In this document: piece by piece, positions 1 through 12,239 of the stretch
Layout of the letters: each line of letters starts with the position of its first letter
Numbering within the stretch: position 1 is the first letter of the stretch
Source of the DNA: Juglans regia
Lineage: Eukaryota > Streptophyta > Magnoliopsida > Fagales > Juglandaceae
Assembly: GCF_001411555.2 (NCBI RefSeq)
Contig: NC_049907.1
Span: 38,183,482-38,247,481 of the forward strand
Direction of reading: 5' to 3'
DNA length: 64,000 nt
Position numbers and translations under genes: made by a program
The notes under the pieces: generated by a model
Told to the model about the DNA's origin: nothing
Databases searched by the model: none
Seen by the model: only the letters and a program-made list of their open reading frames with translations

Positions 1-399
1 ACACGTCTCAATACTAAAAGCAATAGATACAAGCCCCCTACTGCTTGATCCAGACTAGAAACCCAATATAGATTGGTTTCTATCCATTTTCCTAAGTGGA
101 GACTTCTTACATGTTTTTTCCAAGTGCCCCAACATTGATTTTGTGTCATTTATATTAGGATTACAAGCATTAGTCATCCCACAAAGGTTACATGAAGCTA
201 TAGGTTTCGACTTACCCTCAATATGAATTTTTGTAAAATAATCTCAAACTACATATCTTTTCCTACCAGTAGATGGCTTGCTTACATTAGATTTGGGAGA
301 AAACGGATCATTAGTCGTCATTGATTCCATAGTCCTTTGACTCATTTTCACTGTAGGTTGAATATTGCCATGTGTCTCTATTTCATTTGAAGGATCCAT
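1..399 (-). pseudogene. hAT transposase N-terminus with BED zinc finger (broken)
   Basis: Translation from the ATG at 399 gives a Ser/Thr-rich leader, then a BED-type zinc finger: KRYVV, DYFTKI, the CNLC pair at the start of the finger, and the closing H and C in GHLEKTC. The family's conserved Trp before DYF is replaced by a stop (TGA at 244-246). A second in-frame TAG follows about 50 codons after the finger motif. BED fingers bind DNA in hAT transposases. The reading frame runs off the window edge at base 1, so the catalytic domain is not visible. The two stops show that this copy cannot make a full transposase. Confidence 0.75.
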
Positions 400-1329
400 T
401 TGTGATTTTGTTGTAAGAAAAATAAACAGAAAATCGTTGAGCCTTCACAAAGTACTACAAAAAATACCGTCGATTTAACATATAATTTTGTTATAAATTA
501 TAAATATGAAGTTTGTCATTATTCTTTTCTTGTGAAACTGGAAAAACTGTTTGGTAATCTGTCACTCAAGTTTCAACGTGACAAGTAAGGTAAAAACTGA
601 AGAAAACATAGTAAATTTGGTGTCGAGTTTGTTGAAGTTTATTTGGTAAATTCTGAGAAGGGAAACTAAAAGGAAAAAAAAAAAAAAAATCACAAAACAC
701 AATTTCACAAACCCAATCAAAATAAAATTCGGATTTAAAAAACCCTAATATCACAAATATCATCCATCATAATGTCAAAGTAATTTCACAAATCCAATCA
801 CAAAACTCTAATATCACAAACACAATAATAAACACAATAACAAAAAATTCTAAATTTCGAATTCAAAAACCCTAATATCACAGATTCACAAAACTGAAAA
901 CCCAATCACAAAAATCCCAATATCACAAAAATCAATCACAAAAACCCTAATATCACAAAACCCAATCACAAAAATCCTAGTATGTAATTTCAAAAATAAA
1001 AAATAAAAAATTTACCGTTGAGGGGGCAGACTTGGCACATAGACATGGGCTGAGAGAGTTGAGAACCTCAAAGAACAGAGAGTGCGAGACGACAGAGTTG
1101 AGAGCGAGAGACGAGAGACGAGAGATTATCAGGCAGAGAGTGAGTGGACGAGAGAGTCAGAGGCGAGCCGTGAGAGCAGTGAGCACTGAGAAGAGTTTGA
1201 GAAGTGAGAGGCTATCCACTCACGAAGTTACGACGATTTTAGGGTTTAGTTGTAGGGAAAACGGCGCCGTTTGGCGTATTTATAAAATATTTGATTATTT
1301 TCATTTTTCAATGTGTTTTTTTTTTAAAT

Positions 1330-2330
1330 GATAATTAAAATTTATATATATTTGTAATACATTTAATAGACTTAAGACTATAGTGATTTAGTATAACTAT
1401 ATATATATTTGTAATACATTTAATATATTATAGTCTAATATATTATATATTAGACTATATAATATATATTTATAATACATTTAATATACTATAGTCTAAT
1501 AGTATTAATATTAGCCTATTAGTATAGTTATATATTAGTATTAGTTATAGTGATTTATTATAACTATATTAGTATAAGTATAACTAGAGTCTATATTAAA
1601 CTATTAGTATTAGTTAAATAGTTATAGACTTATATATTAGTATAGCTATATAATATATTAGACTATATAATAGTATTAATATTAGACTATTAGTATAGTT
1701 ATATATTAGTATTAGTTATAGTGATTTAGTATAAGTATAACTATTATATTAGTATAAGTATAATTATAGTCTATATTAAACTATTATATTAGTTAAATAG
1801 TTATAGACTTATATATTAGTATAGTTATTAGTTATATATTAGTTTAGTTATAAACTATATATTAGTATTAGTTATAAACTTATATATTAGTATAGCTATA
1901 TAAATTATTAGACTATAATAATATAAGAATATTAATATTAGACTATTAGTATAGCTATATATTAGTATTAGTATTAGTTATAAACTATATATTAATATAG
2001 CTATATAATTTATGATCAATTAAATTTTTATTTTTAAGATTAAACTTTTATTTTATAATAACATTATCTTATATATAATTATATTAATAACATGTGATCA
2101 AAAAAATTACAAATGTTCATATTTAACATGAACATTTTATGTTATAATTTATAAATTATAATATGAAATAATTTATATATGATATAGAATTATATATATT
2201 ATATATAAAATTTTCACATATAATTATACATTATATATAAAACTTATATATATATATATAATATTTTGTATAATTTTAATTTTTTATAAAACTTATATAT
2301 AAAATATTAATTTATATATATATTTTTATC
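1330..2330. repeat. AT-rich degenerate short repeat tract
   Basis: Roughly 1 kb made almost only of A and T, with irregular reiteration of words such as TTAGTATTAGTTATA, TATATATTAGTATAG and AGACTATTAGTATAG between 1380 and 2000. It passes into plain TATATA tracts up to 2330. It probably belongs to the hAT element around it, between the subterminal repeats and the leader. No coding potential was seen. Confidence 0.6.
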
Positions 2331-2455
2331 AATGGGTCCGGTCCGGGAAATCCTAAAACCGGAACCGGACCGGTTCCAGCCGGTTTATGCATTATAAGAA
2401 CCGGTCCAACCAATCTGGTCCGAATCGATTTTCTGGTTTAAATTTATATCCCCTG

Positions 2456-4130
2456 CCAGAAGTATATCATCAAGTTTCAGAGTGGTCAATTGCTATTTGC
2501 TAGATACTTATTTGACATGTGTTTTGGACATGCAAATCACATGCTTTCTCATTTATTTATTTTTTTATGTGCAGATTTCTGCGCAAAACTTGACCATGAA
2601 ATGGCTTAGGAGTTACAAGATAAAGGTAATGAATCATATAGATAATCATAGCTGGGATTTTTTTGGCTAGAGTTATTAAAGAAGAAAATTGTATTACTCA
2701 TACAGAGTTGGGACTTTTTCTGCTAGAGTTTGGCTAGAGTTTATTGTATTACTCAATAAAAACAGTTTGGTTAGAGTTATTAAACATGAAACATCAGCCT
2801 CTTAGCCCAACCCCACAAAATCCTTAGGGTTCTTCCCAGCATCAAAGAATGTTCGAATTTGGAATCTAAAAAGTGTCCCAAAAAGAATATTTTTTTTTAT
2901 GTATTTTTTTAATCATCATAAATATTTAAAAAAAAATAAAAAATTTATAATATTATTAAAAAATATTTTTTAATTATTCAATAAAAAAAAATATCATTCG
3001 AGATATTTTTTGAATCCCAAATTCAAACCAAAGCATTTCATCTCAAAGTATTAGTTATTTTTTTTGGCTACCTTTTAGCTTTTTTTTTTTTTTGTTTGTA
3101 TGTTCAAAAGTTTAATTATGGCTACTAAATTTTGTTAGTGATCCTCCTGGGTGCACATATGCTGCTGTGGGCCCTGTGTATTCGAAAGGAGCACCTCAGT
3201 TGTCAGTGGGGTAGTTTGCTGCTTTCCTTCGATGCTGGAGCGTCCGATGAGTTGTCGATGGTGGAGGACCCAGATGCACGGCACACAGAGGGAGAGGGAA
3301 ACCAAAATTCGTTTTCACATTTTTGGGCTCATTTTTTATTTGGAAATAAGGCTATTTGGTCAATTTTATGATAAAAATGGAGATAATTTTGTCTATTCTA
3401 CGTAGTCAAATATAAATAATAAAGTATGTATAAATGTATGATATATTAACTATTTATATATAATGACATGATTTATTATTTATTATTAATTGATAGTATA
3501 TATTATTTTATATTTTATACGATCAATGATAATAAATTAGATATAATTTTCATTATTAACTTATATAATAATTATATAAAAATAATATATTAAATTATTA
3601 AAAATATTTTAAAAATATATATAGAGTTTGGTTTGGTCTGGTTCAGTTCAAAATTTATAGACTTTAAGATTGGACTGAATTTTTTCGATCCACAATTTGT
3701 AGGATTGAAACCGACTGTTCTCAATTTTGGTCCAATTCAGTCCAAACCAAACTATTATTTTTTCATTCCGAACCGAACTCTTTACACCCATAAATGTTAG
3801 ATTTTAGGACGCTTCCAAATCATTAATCATACCTATAGGTTACTCATTTTGTGATTCAAACCCGTGAAATAATTTTTATTTTTATTTTTATATAATTGTT
3901 GAAAATTAAATCATTAAATCATAAATTTTATAACTATTGAATATTAATTTCATAAATACATATTTTTTAAGATCACATCAGCTTTTACGATTTTTATTTT
4001 TATTTTTAGTTGTTGGGATTAGATTAATGGGTTTTTGCCATTACCCATTCTAGTCTTAAAAAAAAATCCTGCCTTTAGACTTAAAAAGGGGCTAAAGTCT
4101 GCTCTCGGCTACGGGCAATGTAACGATTTT
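2456..4130. other. intergenic, no recognised gene; exon-like scraps
   Basis: Nothing here can be named. A short segment at 2574-2626 sits between a pyrimidine-rich tract ending in GCAG and a GTAATG donor-like site, so it looks like an isolated exon. At 3139-3214 one frame reads SDPPGCTYAAVGPVYSKG and then soon stops, which is protein-like but not recognised. At 3625-3795 GGTTTGG/GAACCGAAC words end in CTTTACACCCATA, resembling the end of another hAT-type element. The rest is AT-rich filler. Confidence 0.35.
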
Positions 4131-4137
4131 AAGTTGC

Positions 4138-4297
4138 GGTTTGGATTTTAGATAAAAGATGAAATTTAAATAAAATATTATTTTTATTTTAAATTTAAAA
4201 AAATTGAATTATTTATTATAATTTACGTAAAAATTTAAAAAAATTATAATAATAAGATAAGATGATATGAAATACTTTCACTATCCAAACGAGACAA
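4138..4297 (-). repeat. MITE copy, abundant family 'A'
   Basis: About 160 bp beginning TTTGGATTTTAGATAAAAG and ending CTTTCACTATCCAAAC, so the ends are loosely inverted. The core GAATTATTTATTATAATTT recurs on both strands across the window, at about 4815, 5656, 5848, 14697, 17275, 17640 and 62065. This copy lies in the orientation opposite to most. It is a non-coding, non-autonomous inverted-repeat element; the superfamily was not established. Confidence 0.6.
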
Positions 4298-4814
4298 ATT
4301 AACATTACTCTCTAAGTGTGCTCCACTAATAAGATGAAATTACTTTAAGATGCAGAAGATGAACAACAAATGGAACAATTGCAACTCAGGCCTTATTTGA
4401 ATAATGAGGTGATTTCAACTCATTTCAGCTTCGTTTGGCTACTGAACTCAACTGAGTTCTGTTTAAAATCTTCATTTGGCTACTGAACTCAATTGAGTTC
4501 TGTTTAATTTTAAGTTGAATCTAACATCTAAACACTCAACTATCAAATTACCAAAGTCATCTTAACTCAAAATTTTTTTACACATGGGACCTACAACTTT
4601 TTTTAACTTAAAACATTTTTATACGTGAGACACACAATTTTTTCAATTTTTCATAAAAAGTACTAAATTCATCTTAATATCTAAACATATTTTAAACTCA
4701 GTTTAGATGGATCCCACATAATTCTCTTTACTGCTCAACTCACTACTATTTATAAAGAACTCAACTAAGCTGAGCTCAGTTCAACATCTAAATGCAGCCT
4801 CATCTCACCTATTA

Positions 4815-5655
4815 TAGGCTGGTTTGTTTTCACAAAGTATCTCAACTCATCTTATTTAATCATTACAACTTTCTCAAACTTTCAAACAAAATACAATAAA
4901 CAATTTAATTTTTTCAGATCTCAAAACAAAATTAATGTTAACAAATTATATTCTAAGAGCACTTTCAATGGTTTCTTTATCCTATCTTTTAAAATATATC
5001 ACCAAAATTCATTTTTTCTATTTTACATACTGACTTTGACAATATGTCATACATCAGCTTATCTATTTTTTCTTTATATCATTTAAATATTATATTTTTT
5101 AATGTTTTTAATCTATTTCAAATATTATATTCTCTACACATTATATTTTTCAAATATTTCTCTATAATCGTATATTTTGATATTTGCAATATTTTTTTAT
5201 GTATAATGTAATATTTTAAATTACTTAAAAAAAAGAGTAAAACGATAAAAAAATACCTGCATTTATTATTAACAATATCAAAATTTCTACATACATAAAA
5301 GTCGAAGGGACTATAAACAAAGTGTTAGAGAGAAGATGAGAGAAAAGAGAGTGGGGACTATGCAAAAATGATAAAATGGTTAAAATGAAAATAAGATAAA
5401 AAGAAAAGATGATGAAATGAGAGAGAAATGATAAAAAATTGTTTAGAGAAATGAACTATAACCTCTACATGTAGATGCTTTATTGTAACTGAATGTAAAA
5501 TTGAAATATAAAAAATGATCCAAGGATGGGACTTTTGACCATCTTTCTTTATATTTTAAAGAAAAATGTATTTTACAAGAGCCATTGTGAGTGCTTTAAC
5601 AATATTTTATTCAATTTTTAACTTTTATCTCATATCATCTGTGTAACCAAACGAT
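4815..5655 (+). repeat. MITE family 'A' copy split by a nested element
   Basis: The left half (about 4815-4956) carries ACTCATC, AAATACAATAAACAATTT and ends ATATTCTAA. The right half (from 5597) resumes with TAACAATATTTTATTC and ends CCAAACGATGC. Joined across a single TAA, this matches the uninterrupted copy near 62199, which reads ATATTCTAACAATATTTT. A 640-bp element therefore jumped into this MITE. Confidence 0.65.
4957..5596. mobile_element. PIF/Harbinger-like MITE nested in a MITE
   Basis: The ends are GAGCACTTTCAATGG on the left and CCATTGTGAGTGCTT on the right, imperfect inverted repeats. They are flanked by direct TAA repeats at 4954-4956 and 5597-5599. A 3-bp TWA duplication is the mark of PIF/Harbinger and the related Tourist MITEs. 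The interior is AT-rich and non-coding. An empty-site equivalent occurs in the MITE near 62199. Confidence 0.65.
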
Positions 5656-6016
5656 GCTATAAACTTTCCCAAAATTTTAAATAAAATATAATAAATAATA
5701 TAACTTTTTCAAATTTTAAAATAAAAATTATATTATAATAATATTTATTTAACTTTTAATTTTTAATTTTCATCTCAATTTAACTTAACTCAACTCATCC
5801 TCGAAAGCTCCCAATCATTAATTATAGCTTGACTATCAATAATTAAGGCTTTGTTAGGATACAGAAACAGTTTTATCTAATCATTATAATTTTTTTAAAT
5901 TTTCACACAAAATATAATAAATAATTCAGCTTTTTTAAATTTTAAAAAAATAATAATAATACTAAATAATATTTTATTCAACTTTCATTTAAAATCATTT
6001 CATTTAATCTGTCTAA
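5656..6016 (+). repeat. two further MITE family 'A' copies
   Basis: Two partial or full copies lie side by side (about 5656-5830 and 5848-6016). Each has the AAATATAATAAATAAT core, a TTTTTCAAATTTTAAAAT-like stretch and ACTTTYATYT words. Together with the split copy upstream they form a local pile-up of the same family over 4.1-6.0 kb. Confidence 0.55.
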
Positions 6017-6254
6017 ATGTCTAAATATCATATCAGATCTGTTGTAATGTTTGAACTGGTTTTTACAAATGTTGGCACTGTAAAAATCGCACAACAAGTC
6101 AAAAAGAGAGAAAATCATTCACGGCCCACTGTGGTGAGTTGGGCCTCGATCAATGTTGTTTGGAGCCCCCAGCGGTGTTATGGTTTGACTGTACGGTGAC
6201 AGTGCGTATGTCCATGGTAGATAAGTGTAGAGAAAATAAAGAGAGATAAAAAGA

Positions 6255-6358
6255 TTTACGTGATTCGACACTAGGCCTACATTCACGAGAGATTGGAGAG
6301 GGGAGTTTCCACTATAATATATTTGTTTATAGTTACTCATGGTCTCTCACATTTCACT
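6255..6358 (+). repeat. direct repeat copy A, left part
   Basis: Starts TTTACGTGATTCGACAC and includes GAGGGGAGTTTCCACTATAA. It matches 13670-13785. The match then resumes at about 8753, after the hAT-like element inserted here. The shared block may be an old LTR or a segmental duplication. Confidence 0.6.
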
Positions 6359-8750
6359 AGGGGGTAGCAATATGTGACATGACTCGTTAACCCTACACAA
6401 ACACGACACAATAAAAGTGGGTTAAGGTTTAGACTTAACGGGTTCGGGTTAAAACGGGTTAACTCGTTAATATACGATTACTTAACGGGTCAACTTGTTA
6501 TGACCCGTTAAGAAAAATGAATTTACCTTTATACTCTTAGACCTAAAATTCAAAAAACTCTAAACTACCTAAGCCACGCCACCCCCCTCAATTTTTTAAC
6601 TTTTTTTTTTCTAACCTTTATTTTTCTCACAGTCACGCCGCGCCCCCCTCATCTCTTTATCTTCAACCCATGGCCCCGCAACGACTCCCTCTCCCCTTAG
6701 TTCTCATCTCATGCTGGCCCCCTCCACGCCGATCTTCATCGACTTCAACCTAGTACCCTGTTGCCCACGGCTCTACCACACAAAGTCCAAAGGTGATCGA
6801 ATTTCTTTCTCTTCTTTTCTTTCTTTTTCTAGTTTATGAGATTTTGAATTTTGAAAGAGGGATGGGGAGCTTTGGAGTTTACTAGTTTACTGATCCAAGC
6901 AGATCTTGAAGATACTTCATTGGGCATTTTTTTTCTCAAATCCTCTCAGAAATAAGAATCTCTTCTCACGGTGACGTTGCCCCTCTTCAACCCAGAAATT
7001 GTTTCTTATGTTTTTTTTTGGGTTTACTTTTTCTTGGTTCATTTTCTGTTGGGTTTCTATATCTGCTATTCAATCTCGATTGGTTCAATCTATTTCTTAG
7101 TCTTTTACATGCTTCTACCTAAGTGATACATGATGAAAGTACGCATGATAATCAATCATTAGGATTTGAAGAATCTATCAATTAAACTGTAAGCGTAGTA
7201 TTTTGTTTCCTCAAAATCTTATTTTTTTAGAGGTGTTACATTATGTGAAAGAATATAATGATAGAAAATACATGGTGGGTAACCAGCAAATACGCCTGAA
7301 TTGTCACAGGGGCTAACAATTTTTAGTTGCTATGTTCGATTGAGAGCTATTAAGTTGATTTACTGGATATTTAGTTTTTGAGGTAGGCCTTTCATTTTGA
7401 TATCAGTAATATATTGTGGAGAGGAGCTGTGAGTCTCTGTTGATGGAAACATGGGGCCATTGGACTGAATATTTGTTATTGGATAAGGAACCTTAAGGAT
7501 TATTTGATGGATATCTTCCAAGTAATTTCTTTCATTTGGAATTTTGATGTGTCGAATGGGGAAGCTCTTCTAACAATGATTATTATGGAATTGATTTATT
7601 ATTGATATTTTTTTTAGATACCTCTGGAAGATACTTTTGTGAGCAAAGGAAAGGAAAGCCATATGAAATCATTTGCTATTGACCATCTACACATAGGCTT
7701 GATATTAATTGACATGTCGGATGCATGTGACTCCTTACCTGCTTCTTTTAATGTTCGTCTGTATTATTTTAATTTTCAGGCTCTGGCTACTTAATATTGG
7801 GAAGTGTAGATTCGTTTGGTCACCTTATCGTGTTCTGATGAACTCTGCTTCGTTGAGATTTATTTGCATGATTTCATTGCTTCATCTGCTAGTGTACTAC
7901 AGCTAACTATATGGGACTTAAGAATGAAAGGAAATGGGGGTTGTCTACAACGTATATGAAGTTCCCCTCGTGACATCTTCTATGTTGTCTGTTGCTTGGT
8001 TTTGACAGTTTTCTTGAGGGGTTCTATGTTTTTCATTAGACGCCGTATTTTATCTATTTACGTTTTTAAATTTGTAAAAACTAAAGCACAATAATATTAT
8101 TTGATATAAAACTTTATTGATGCATTTTTTTAATAGAAACACAAGAAGTTAAATTGGATGAGTTAACCGAAAATGTAATGGAGTTGGAGATCAACAAGGG
8201 CAAGGAGGACGCTCCACTTCCTTCTTCAAGTTTTAAATTTGTTTAAATTTGTGTTTTTATCATATTTGGGATTGTAACATTAATATGTCCTGTGTGTTTT
8301 GTTTATTATATTTGAGATGTAATTTTAATATTATTACAATGTGTATAGATCATATTTGTGTATTTATCATATTTAGTACTGTTGGGATATTGTTTGGATT
8401 GTAATTTCAGGTTTGTAATTAGCTTTTTATTTTTTATAGATATTATTTATATTTTTATATTTATATAAAATCAATCAAGTCAAACGAATCACTATCTCGT
8501 CTGTTAAAGCAATTAACGTAAGCGGGTTGGAATGAGTCAGGTCGTATCGTGTCATGCCATGTCAATCTTATTCATTAACGGGCCGTGTCTTGTCAACCCG
8601 TTATCTTACTGTGTCGTGTTCGGGTTTGAAATTTTAACACGAAATCCTTAAAGGATTGTGTTTGTATTGACCCATTAAGTGTAATGTACATACCTTAGTA
8701 TACCTTGACACGACACGAACACAATCTGTTAACATGATTTGACACCCCTG
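6358..8750. mobile_element. hAT-like element with GGGTTAACCCGTTAA subterminal repeats
   Basis: The left end is TAGGGGGTAGCAATATG and the right end, read inward, is CAGGGGTGTCAAATC. Both are followed by repeated gggttaa/acccgtta and CGTGTCGTG words, typical of one group of plant hAT elements. Flanking bases ATTTCACT and TTCTCACT form an imperfect 8-bp duplication. The related sequence at 13670-14085 runs uninterrupted across this point (TCTCACTATA), which supports insertion. No transposase domain was found in the 2.4-kb interior. A short stretch at about 8140-8246 reads like the last exon of a lost coding region, ending in TAA. It is probably a deletion derivative. Confidence 0.6.
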
Positions 8751-8751
8751 A

Positions 8752-9110
8752 ATTCTCACTGTACAAAGAAAGCTGGAGATCCATTTGTTGGAGAAGAAAA
8801 TCCCACTGGTGCGCTTCGTTCCCAGGAAGAAGAAGAAGAGGAAGAAGACGAAGTTGAGAGAGGTAGCCCTGGCCATCTGGCTGAAGGCCTTTTATCCATC
8901 CCTGTTGCGTGTGTCAGTTAGCAATGATGGGACCGGCCCTTTCTGTGTGTCAGCTCCCTTTTCCCCATACTTCCCTCTGACCGGTTCCGATTCCACTAGC
9001 CACCTGCTTTCTCCTTGGCCTACCTTGTCCCCCACTTCCACCCCTTTATCTAGTCCTCTAACGTGGCCTTGTGCCTGGGCCCAATCTTGGGCTCTGCATT
9101 TATCCCTCCA
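8752..9110 (+). repeat. direct repeat copy A, right part
   Basis: Matches 13790-14085 along its length, including GAAGAGGAAGAAGACGAA, GGCCTTTTATCCATC, CCATACTTCCCT and TTTATCTAGTCCTCTAACGT. It is GC-richer than the surroundings. Open frames occur on both strands, but none is preserved in the second copy, so no gene is called. Confidence 0.6.
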
Positions 9111-10791
9111 TAGAAGTTTGCGATTCTTAAGGTCAACCTATTCAAAAGTCCTTGAGAATCTTTAGGATAAAATAGGCAACATAGAGTCGTCAACAAAATG
9201 ATCAGCTTGTGTTATAAGGCCGGGAATGTCACGTATGATGTGAGTGTGAGCATGGAGCTCGGATGCGGTGGCTGGCTCGACCACGTTTGGTGTGATCGGA
9301 GCTCGGGTGTTTGTTGTTATTTGTAAAGTGTATGTACGTTTGATGCCTTTGTTTTGTTGTTAGGGTTGCATTTTGTGTGAAGTAACCCACGCAAAGCGGT
9401 CAAAGGGCTCGTCGAACTCCTGGGTCCACTTTAGACGGTTATCGAGCCAGTCGGCTCGTTCCTGAAGGTAACCCGCGCTAGGCGGTTGTGGAGTAATAGA
9501 GGGACAATAATGTATTAAATAAGCAAAAAGTTGAGTCAAATTTGGAACAAAATCACGTTACATGCTAGTTTAATACATTACAAAGAAAGAAGGAAAGTTT
9601 GATGCATGATTTAAAAAAGAAAAAGAAAAAGAAAAGAAAGAAAAGAGTCTTTTCACGAGGACACTGACATCTTTCTCCCTCTCTTGTTGTCTCCCTCTCT
9701 CTTTCTCTCTTTGTTTTCTTTTCCAGCCCTAGTCTATAGTGATCAACCGCACGAAACAGAAGGGGATAACCAACTCATGGAATATTCGGGAAAGAGAGTG
9801 GAGTAGAGGTTGGTGCGGGAGCATAAGAAGGGGAAGTATTCGTGTGAAAATGGAGTCTTTTTTTGGACAGAAGGGATTGTCAGGAAAATTGTGGTTGTGT
9901 TGTGCTTTTCCACTGAACATAATTGGATGATGCTTTATTTTTTCTTCTCTTTGGTGGTTCGAAAACACACTATGTATGAGTAAATTTTCTAAAACCTAGG
10001 CTCAGAATTTCTTTGAGCGGTTGGAGTTTTCTAGGGTTTGTGATTTCTATTGTGCTTAGCAAGTAGTATCCATAAAGTTTTATTCTCAGCTATTATTTAA
10101 TGACATTCTAGAGTTCACTTACATATCCTTGATCTATCGTTGACTGAAGGGCACGGTGTATTTTTAGTTCGTGTGAGACTTTGGTTTTGTTAGCTCACCC
10201 AACGACAATTTGGTGTCAATTTACTGGAGGTATTTCAGAGTTTATTTTGAGCGTGAATCATATATATTAACCAGACATTTTGTCCATGACCGAAATGATG
10301 TTTGAAGGAAATTGAGAAAGTCTACCCTCCTTGTGGAACGAATCCGTGAGAAGGAACCCGCAACCTAAGTGTTTGACAAAAAGTCCCTTAGATATTGAAA
10401 ATGTTGTTTTAGTTTTCTTTTTTTTTTTTAATTTATTTATTGAATCTGTAAATACCAAGTGTTGTTGAAAGACTTTCCAAAAAGATTTTGTAGAATAGAA
10501 GCATTGTTCAAGTAGAAGGGAAATGAAGATTAAATCACATCATCTCATCTCATTGCATACCAAGTCAAACTCAATAGTTTAAAGGCTGGTCTCCGCTTGC
10601 TTTTTTTCATCACCATTCTCTCTAAGTTTGAATAAATAAGCATCCTCATTTTAAACACCATAACTCAGTTCTTTGAAAAGTTTTAATCCTTGGGAAATCG
10701 ACCTTGGTACTCTTCCTAGAAACAATTACATATCTTCTGCACTTGGGAGACACTTTAATTGATGAGACATGGAGCTCGGAGGCCTATTAAC
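9111..10791. other. repeat-derived spacer, no gene recognised
   Basis: Mixed composition. Words such as GAGCTCGG, CGGCTCGTTCCTGAAGG and CGCTAGGCGGTT recur in the GC-rich block downstream (11130-13650), so this is probably the same repeat family. A purine-rich tract lies at 9610-9650, opposite a CT-rich tract at 9670-9720. No frame shows a known domain. Confidence 0.4.
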
Positions 10792-11144
10792 CAATGTTTT
10801 GAATACCGTTTCGATGACCGTTTCAGTCGAGACATTGAAACGAGATATTTCGATACTAGTACCATTTCAGAATAGTCTATGTATAAATAAATTATATTCC
10901 AAAATAATATTATATATATATGAATAAATTATATATAAATAGTCTGGTCTAAATTGGTTGTCCAAGAATGAGAAAGAAATGAAAAAAAAGTAAAGGTCGA
11001 AATCCGAAATATCAGTTGGTACAGGCCGATACGGCCGAATTCTGGCAGGTATGAAACTCGGCTCTTCTCTATACTGACTACCTGGATGGTACGGCATATT
11101 TTGGTTGTATCGGCTGGTACGAAACGGTATTAAAAACCTTGATG
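10792..11144. mobile_element. 353-bp MITE with AATACCGTTTCG inverted ends
   Basis: The left end CAATGTTTTGAATACCG matches the inverted right end CATCAAGGTTTTTAATACCG, and both continue TTTCG. The repeat TTAAC flanks it at 10787-10791 and 11145-11149. Short GATACGGCC/GGTACGAAACG words occur inside. It interrupts the GC-rich repeat family. The superfamily is not certain. Confidence 0.6.
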
Positions 11145-11228
11145 TTAACTCCGAGGGCTCGTTCCCAAAGGTAGCCTGCTGGCAGCGGTTATGCACCATG
11201 GTGAGTCTAGACACTCAGCTTGTAGCAT

Positions 11229-12160
11229 GAAGGCCGGCGAGTCCTGCGACTCGTGTCTGACTAGTTGTGAAGGAGCAGGGTTCAGGAGGCCTTGACCCTT
11301 AGCCAATGCATTGTAACCAGTCGAGGGACTGGGTTTGTGTTGCACGAAGGTCGGCAAGTCAAGGAACTTGTGTTCGACTGGCTGTGAAGGGGAAAACTCG
11401 AGAGGCTTCGGCCCTTAACCAATGTATCGCGACCGTGTATTGCATGAAGGTCAGCGAGTTAGGTGGCTCGTGTTCAACTGGCTGTGAAGGGGCAAGGCTC
11501 GGGAGGCCCTGACCCTTAGCCAATGCATTGTGGCCAGCCGATGAACTGGGCTTGTGGTGCACGAAGGTCTGCAAGTTAAGAGACTTGTGTTCGATTGGCT
11601 GTGAAGGGAAAGCTCGAGAGGCTTTGGCTTTTAGCCAATGCATCGTGACCATGTATTGCACAAGGTCGGCGAGTCAAGCAACTCGTGTTCAACTAGCTGT
11701 GAAGGGGCAGAGCTCGAGAGGCCCTGACCCTTAGCCAATGTATCGTGGCCAGTCGAGAGATTGAGCTTGTGGTGCATGAAGGTTGGCAAGTCAATTGACT
11801 TGTGTTCGACTGGCTGTAAAGGGGAAAGCTCGAGAGGTTTTGGCTCTTAACCAATGCATCACGACCATGTAATGCATGAAGGTCGGCGAGTCAAGCGACT
11901 TGTGTCCTATTGGCTATGAAGGGGCAGAGCTCGGGAGGCCCTGGCCCTTTAGCCAATGCATCGTGGTAGCCAAGGGTCTGGGTTTGTGGTGCATGAAAGT
12001 CAGCAAGTCAAGGGACTTATGTTCGACTGACTGTGAAGGGGAAAGCTCGAGAGGCTTTAGCCCTTAGCCAATGCATCGCGACCATTGTGAAGGGACAAAG
12101 CTTGGGAGGCCCGAGCCTTTAGCCAATGCATCGTGGCTAGTCGAGGGATTGGGCTTGTGG
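11229..12160. repeat. tandem array with alternating 117- and 100-bp units
   Basis: Unit starts (GAAGGTCGGC-like word) fall at 11229, 11346, 11446, 11563, 11661, 11778, 11878 and 11995. The spacing is 117, 100, 117, 98, 117, 100, 117, so the true period is a dimer of about 217 bp. The long unit carries AGTCGAGGGACTGGG and GGCTTGTGGTGCA. The short one carries GCGACCATGTATTGCA. Both contain TGGCTGTGAAGGGG and CCCTTAGCCAATGCATCG. The last short unit is internally deleted near 12085. Open frames through it are a by-product of the repetition. Confidence 0.85.
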
Positions 12161-12239
12161 TGCGAAGTGTTAGTCTAAGCTGAATTACTCTGCCAGAGCG
12201 CGGCGATGGTTGGAGATGGGTCACTGTTGGGGTTCGACT

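Larger units (their letters stand above)
1..2455 (-). mobile_element. 5' half of a degenerate hAT transposon
   Basis: Read on the minus strand this has the order expected for the 5' end of an Ac/hAT-type element. A candidate terminal repeat CAGGGGATATAAATTT lies at 2440-2455. It is followed by GGTCCGG/CCGGTT subterminal repeats (2330-2440), a long AT-rich stretch, an AAACGGCGCCGTTT palindrome (1258-1271), a CT-rich leader (about 1030-1260), a tract of repeated CCCTAATATCACAAA-like words, and the start of a BED zinc-finger transposase. The other end lies outside the window, so the terminal repeat and the 8-bp duplication cannot be confirmed. The boundary at 2455 is an inference. Confidence 0.55.

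Noticed and set aside
1032..1331. 99-codon Arg/Glu-rich frame
   Set aside because: Antisense of the CT-rich hAT leader; simple-sequence composition with no domain.
11145..12067. Several open frames inside the 117/100-bp array
   Set aside because: They arise from translating the tandem repeat and lie on both strands; frame is not kept between dimers.
11229..12160. CRISPR-like array
   Set aside because: Units of 100-117 bp repeat along their whole length with no unique spacers, in a plant genome.
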